Positions 61,501-64,000 of a stretch of DNA of 64,000 nt are shown here, piece by piece. The position numbers were made by a program, and so were the translations under genes. Position 1 is the stretch's first letter. Every line of letters starts with the position of its first letter. The DNA comes from Dallia pectoralis (taxonomy: Eukaryota; Chordata; Actinopteri; Esociformes; Umbridae): contig CM055743.1 in NCBI GenBank assembly GCA_029465975.1, positions 17,775,507 to 17,839,506 on the forward strand, given 5' to 3'. The notes under the pieces are model-generated. The model saw nothing but the letters and a program-made list of their open reading frames with translations, did not search any database and was not told the DNA's origin.

Positions 61501-63277
61501 CATCACATTACATATGATGATAATATATGATATATATTGATTTGTCCATCACATTACATATGATGATAATATATGATATATATTGATTTGTCCATCACAT
61601 TACATATGATGATAATATATGATATATATTGATCTGTCCATCACATTACATATGATGATAATATATGATATATATTGATCTGTCCATCACATTACATATG
61701 ATGATAATATATGATATATATTGATTTGTCCATCACATTACATATGATGATAATATATGATATATATTGATTTGTCCATCACATTACATATGATGATAAT
61801 ATATGATATATATTGATTTTACGCATGTTTCATGAATGAGGGTGACTGTCTTGTTGAAAGTTTTGTCCTTGAACAAGTCTCTATCTTGTGGCAGAGACAA
61901 CCAGATTTTGGCTAAAATGTCCTGGTACTTATTGGACATTATGCATCAGTTCTTGTATATAGACCCCTTTTGTGGCCAAACAGTTATTTTTTGTCTAATC
62001 TCACAACGCTGAATTCCAGGTGGTATAAAAAAAAATATTTTTCCAAGAGTGCCAATACTTTTACGACCTATGTTTGGCAAACAAATGGCCAATCAATTAT
62101 TAGTTCCCAAAATATGACTCGTGCTTGTGTTTCAATTTCGCACAATTTATTGAATGGTGCCAATACTGACTGTAATTGAGTTTCCGTTAACTGTCTCCTC
62201 AGGGCGGATACAACCAACGTGGACTTTGCTGTTCCTCAGAGAGGTAACTGGGTTTTGCCATACTTCTCCTGCCAAGTTGCAGCTTTAACTGGATTCCTGA
62301 GTGATAACATTAACTCCGCCTCTGAGGTGAGCTTCCTCAGCGTTCTCCGTGCCCGATGTTCCAAAGACAAACACTTAATAATAACATTTTCTCACGTACT
62401 CCTCTGTTGCAGATGTTCTGTTATATCGTAATGAGTGCCAGCACGTTAACCTTCGTCCTGGTGTGGGAGCACAGCCACTATGTGCTCTTCGTTCAAGGCC
62501 TGGCCTTGTTTTTCCTCGACTCTTTTGACCTGGTGCAGCCTCGCAAGGTATTTATTGTCGTCCCAAGTTACTGGGACTTTTCCCCTCATTTCATAGAGCT
62601 ACCGTTTGGTGATGTGCACTACCAGTTCGTGTTCTATTTAATAACCTGAAATGGTACAAATGTAAGCGTTTAACTGCCAAAGATGGAAAATAAAAAGTTA
62701 TAGGATTTTTGAAAATGGAAAGAGATGCAATATTGAAGGTCAGAATTTTGTACCGTGACATAGCTCCTGATTTGTAATTCTTTTTTTTGGGCTGATGAAA
62801 ATGTACTGTATGACTTCCTGTCACTTGGATGTAGTCTCAGCATTTTCTTTCTCTCTCTCCCTCATATTGACAAGATGGCCGACATTCACAAAGTGTACCT
62901 GAGTTCTCTGTTTCTGGCATATGTCATCCAGTTCCAAAACACTGACCTGCTCAGCTCCCCTCTGCTCAGCCTGCTCATCAGCTCAGTTCTGGCCAGGTAC
63001 TTCCAGGTAGAGCTAGCTTTTCACTGTCTCTATCAACTCAAATGGCAAAATGCACAAATCACGGTTGTATAGGCGATGCTGCTACAGCGGCTACAGCTAC
63101 CAGCGTTTCACTCTCTCCTCAGATTATTTACAGCTGCCGTAGTGACTTTAAAACATGTTGTGTGTTATTCTTCAGCAAAACATGAAGATGGGTCCCCTAG
63201 TAGCCAGAGTGATGAAGATCTTTCTGCATTTTTACCTTTGTTTTACCACAGGCATCACCTTTAGCTATATGGTTAAG
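58538..63277 (+). CDS. dpy19l4: Dpy-19 like 4, C-mannosyltransferase-family membrane protein (5' part)
   Basis: Visible coding exons: 58538-58640, 58752-58873, 59227-59337, 59875-59965, 60273-60394, 60672-60817, 62203-62326, 62413-62547, 62875-63006, 63176-63277. They sum to 1188 nt (396 codons), in phase; a final GTGAGA donor shows that the gene continues beyond the window (family length about 720). Family members are ER multipass proteins; DPY-19 and DPY19L1/L3 attach mannose to Trp, while activity of L4 is less certain. Features: an acidic/charged N-terminus, a first membrane helix (LVKLFFGCLAAVTCGMMYAL), the luminal ELEREITFQGGSGLYYYYYK loop with the Glu conserved in the family, then multiple hydrophobic helices. 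The sequence follows DPY19L4 rather than L1-L3. The third exon could use an alternative acceptor at 59212, but only the one at 59226 keeps the frame. Confidence 0.95.
60941..61814 (+). repeat. 46-bp minisatellite, 19 copies, in a dpy19l4 intron
   Basis: Exactly 19 x 46 bp. Units read GATCTGTCCATCACATTACA followed by an AT-rich TATGATGATAATATATG half. They differ almost only by C/T at one site (GATCTG or GATTTG), one ATATTATA and one AATCTG variant, so the array is young. Confidence 0.97.
61815..62202 (+). other. dpy19l4 intron 6, right part
   Basis: Intron sequence between the minisatellite and the exon at 62203. Broken frames only; the composition faintly suggests transposon debris but no family was identified. 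Confidence 0.5.
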
Positions 63278-64000
63278 GTGAGATTATTTTAATATTACGT
63301 ATATATGTTCTTTTTTATGGAGATTTTTGTGAAACCAGCAGGGCAGTGATGAATTCATCAATGTTGTAATGATATGGTAGAATCATTATTGAAAAGATAC
63401 ATTATTATAGAATATTTCTATCGCACATTTTCTTGTTATTTGAATGGGTTTCCAACAAAATTGTCAATACCATTCAGTTTCAGTAAAAAAAAATTCCCTC
63501 ATTAAAATCCAAGGATGTTTTAAAGTAGTATACACATTTTTCTCAAGGTCTTTACATTTACGACTGGGCTGACCACACATTATGCTGATGCCCTATAGAA
63601 ATGGGACTACTATAAATTTATTATTTGTGGATTTCAATACATAAACCAGCATATCAGCACACTCTGGAGTGCCTTTTAAACCATCAAAAAACGTATTCAA
63701 CAAATTTGGTAAATGTTAGCATTAACAATGTAATATCCAATTATGCATTTTTTCATGTATTCAGTAATTTTTATAAATCGTTATGTCAATCACAATTGAA
63801 CATCAATATTTAATTTGAATACCGTGTACAGATACGTTTTATGAAATGAAAGGGAATATATCAATCACAATTGAACATCAATATTTAATTTGAATACCGT
63901 GTACAGATACGTTTTATGAAATGAAAGGGAATAATTACATTATTGGCCTTTATTTAAAAATATATATATTTTAAAGTTAAAAGGGGAATTACTGTGCTTG
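63278..64000 (+). other. dpy19l4 intron at the window edge
   Basis: AT-rich intron following the donor at 63278, reaching the end of the window. Contains the 75-bp duplication listed next; no exon seen. Confidence 0.6.
63786..63935 (+). repeat. 75-bp tandem duplication
   Basis: 63786-63860 is repeated at 63861-63935 with virtually no difference. The junction lies at AGGGAATATATCAATCAC. Confidence 0.95.

Overview
This is a stretch of a teleost fish nuclear genome. Evidence: split genes with GT-AG introns, conserved vertebrate housekeeping proteins, fish-type transposons (Tc1, hAT, RTE-like LINE, I/Nimb-type LINE, DIRS1-like), CA microsatellites and long minisatellites. The repeat inside the RTE-like LINE resembles ones I associate with pike and salmonids, so a protacanthopterygian is my guess, not a demonstrated identification.

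Layout. 1-12,784 has no gene I recognise. It holds a 27-copy 10-bp minisatellite (3361-3630), a CA-rich block (8546-8930) and a 78-unit 10-bp satellite (11221-12000). 12,807-18,011 is a nearly full-length I/Nimb-type LINE flanked by a 22-bp target duplication that contains an NRF1-type promoter motif. ssr2 (TRAP-beta, +) follows at 19,014-21,477. Three genes then lie on the minus strand: an SH2 adaptor most like SH2D2A (24,510-28,727), vps72 (31,829-34,422) and lrp12 (41,518-48,718). An RTE-like LINE broken by a second insertion (35,219-39,420) sits between vps72 and lrp12, and a hAT element sits in an lrp12 intron. 49-57.6 kb is repeat-rich: an L1 tail, a YqaJ-type exon from a possible ISL2EU transposon, and a structurally complete 5.2-kb DIRS1-like tyrosine-recombinase retrotransposon. 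dpy19l4 (+) begins at 58,538 and runs off the right edge; one intron carries a 19-copy 46-bp minisatellite.

The five host genes share no pathway. SSR2 acts in ER translocation, the SH2 protein in signalling, VPS72 in H2A.Z deposition, LRP12 as a membrane receptor, and DPY19L4 as an ER multipass C-mannosyltransferase-family protein. Their linkage joins genes that are on human 1q21-q23 (SSR2, SH2D2A, VPS72) and 8q22 (LRP12, DPY19L4). Exon lengths of the SH2 gene, vps72, lrp12 and the visible part of dpy19l4 sum to whole codons. ssr2 is the exception: it is one base short, in a C run. The DIRS element shows the same pattern at eight homopolymers and the I-type LINE at a G run, which points to homopolymer undercalling in the assembly as a likely explanation.
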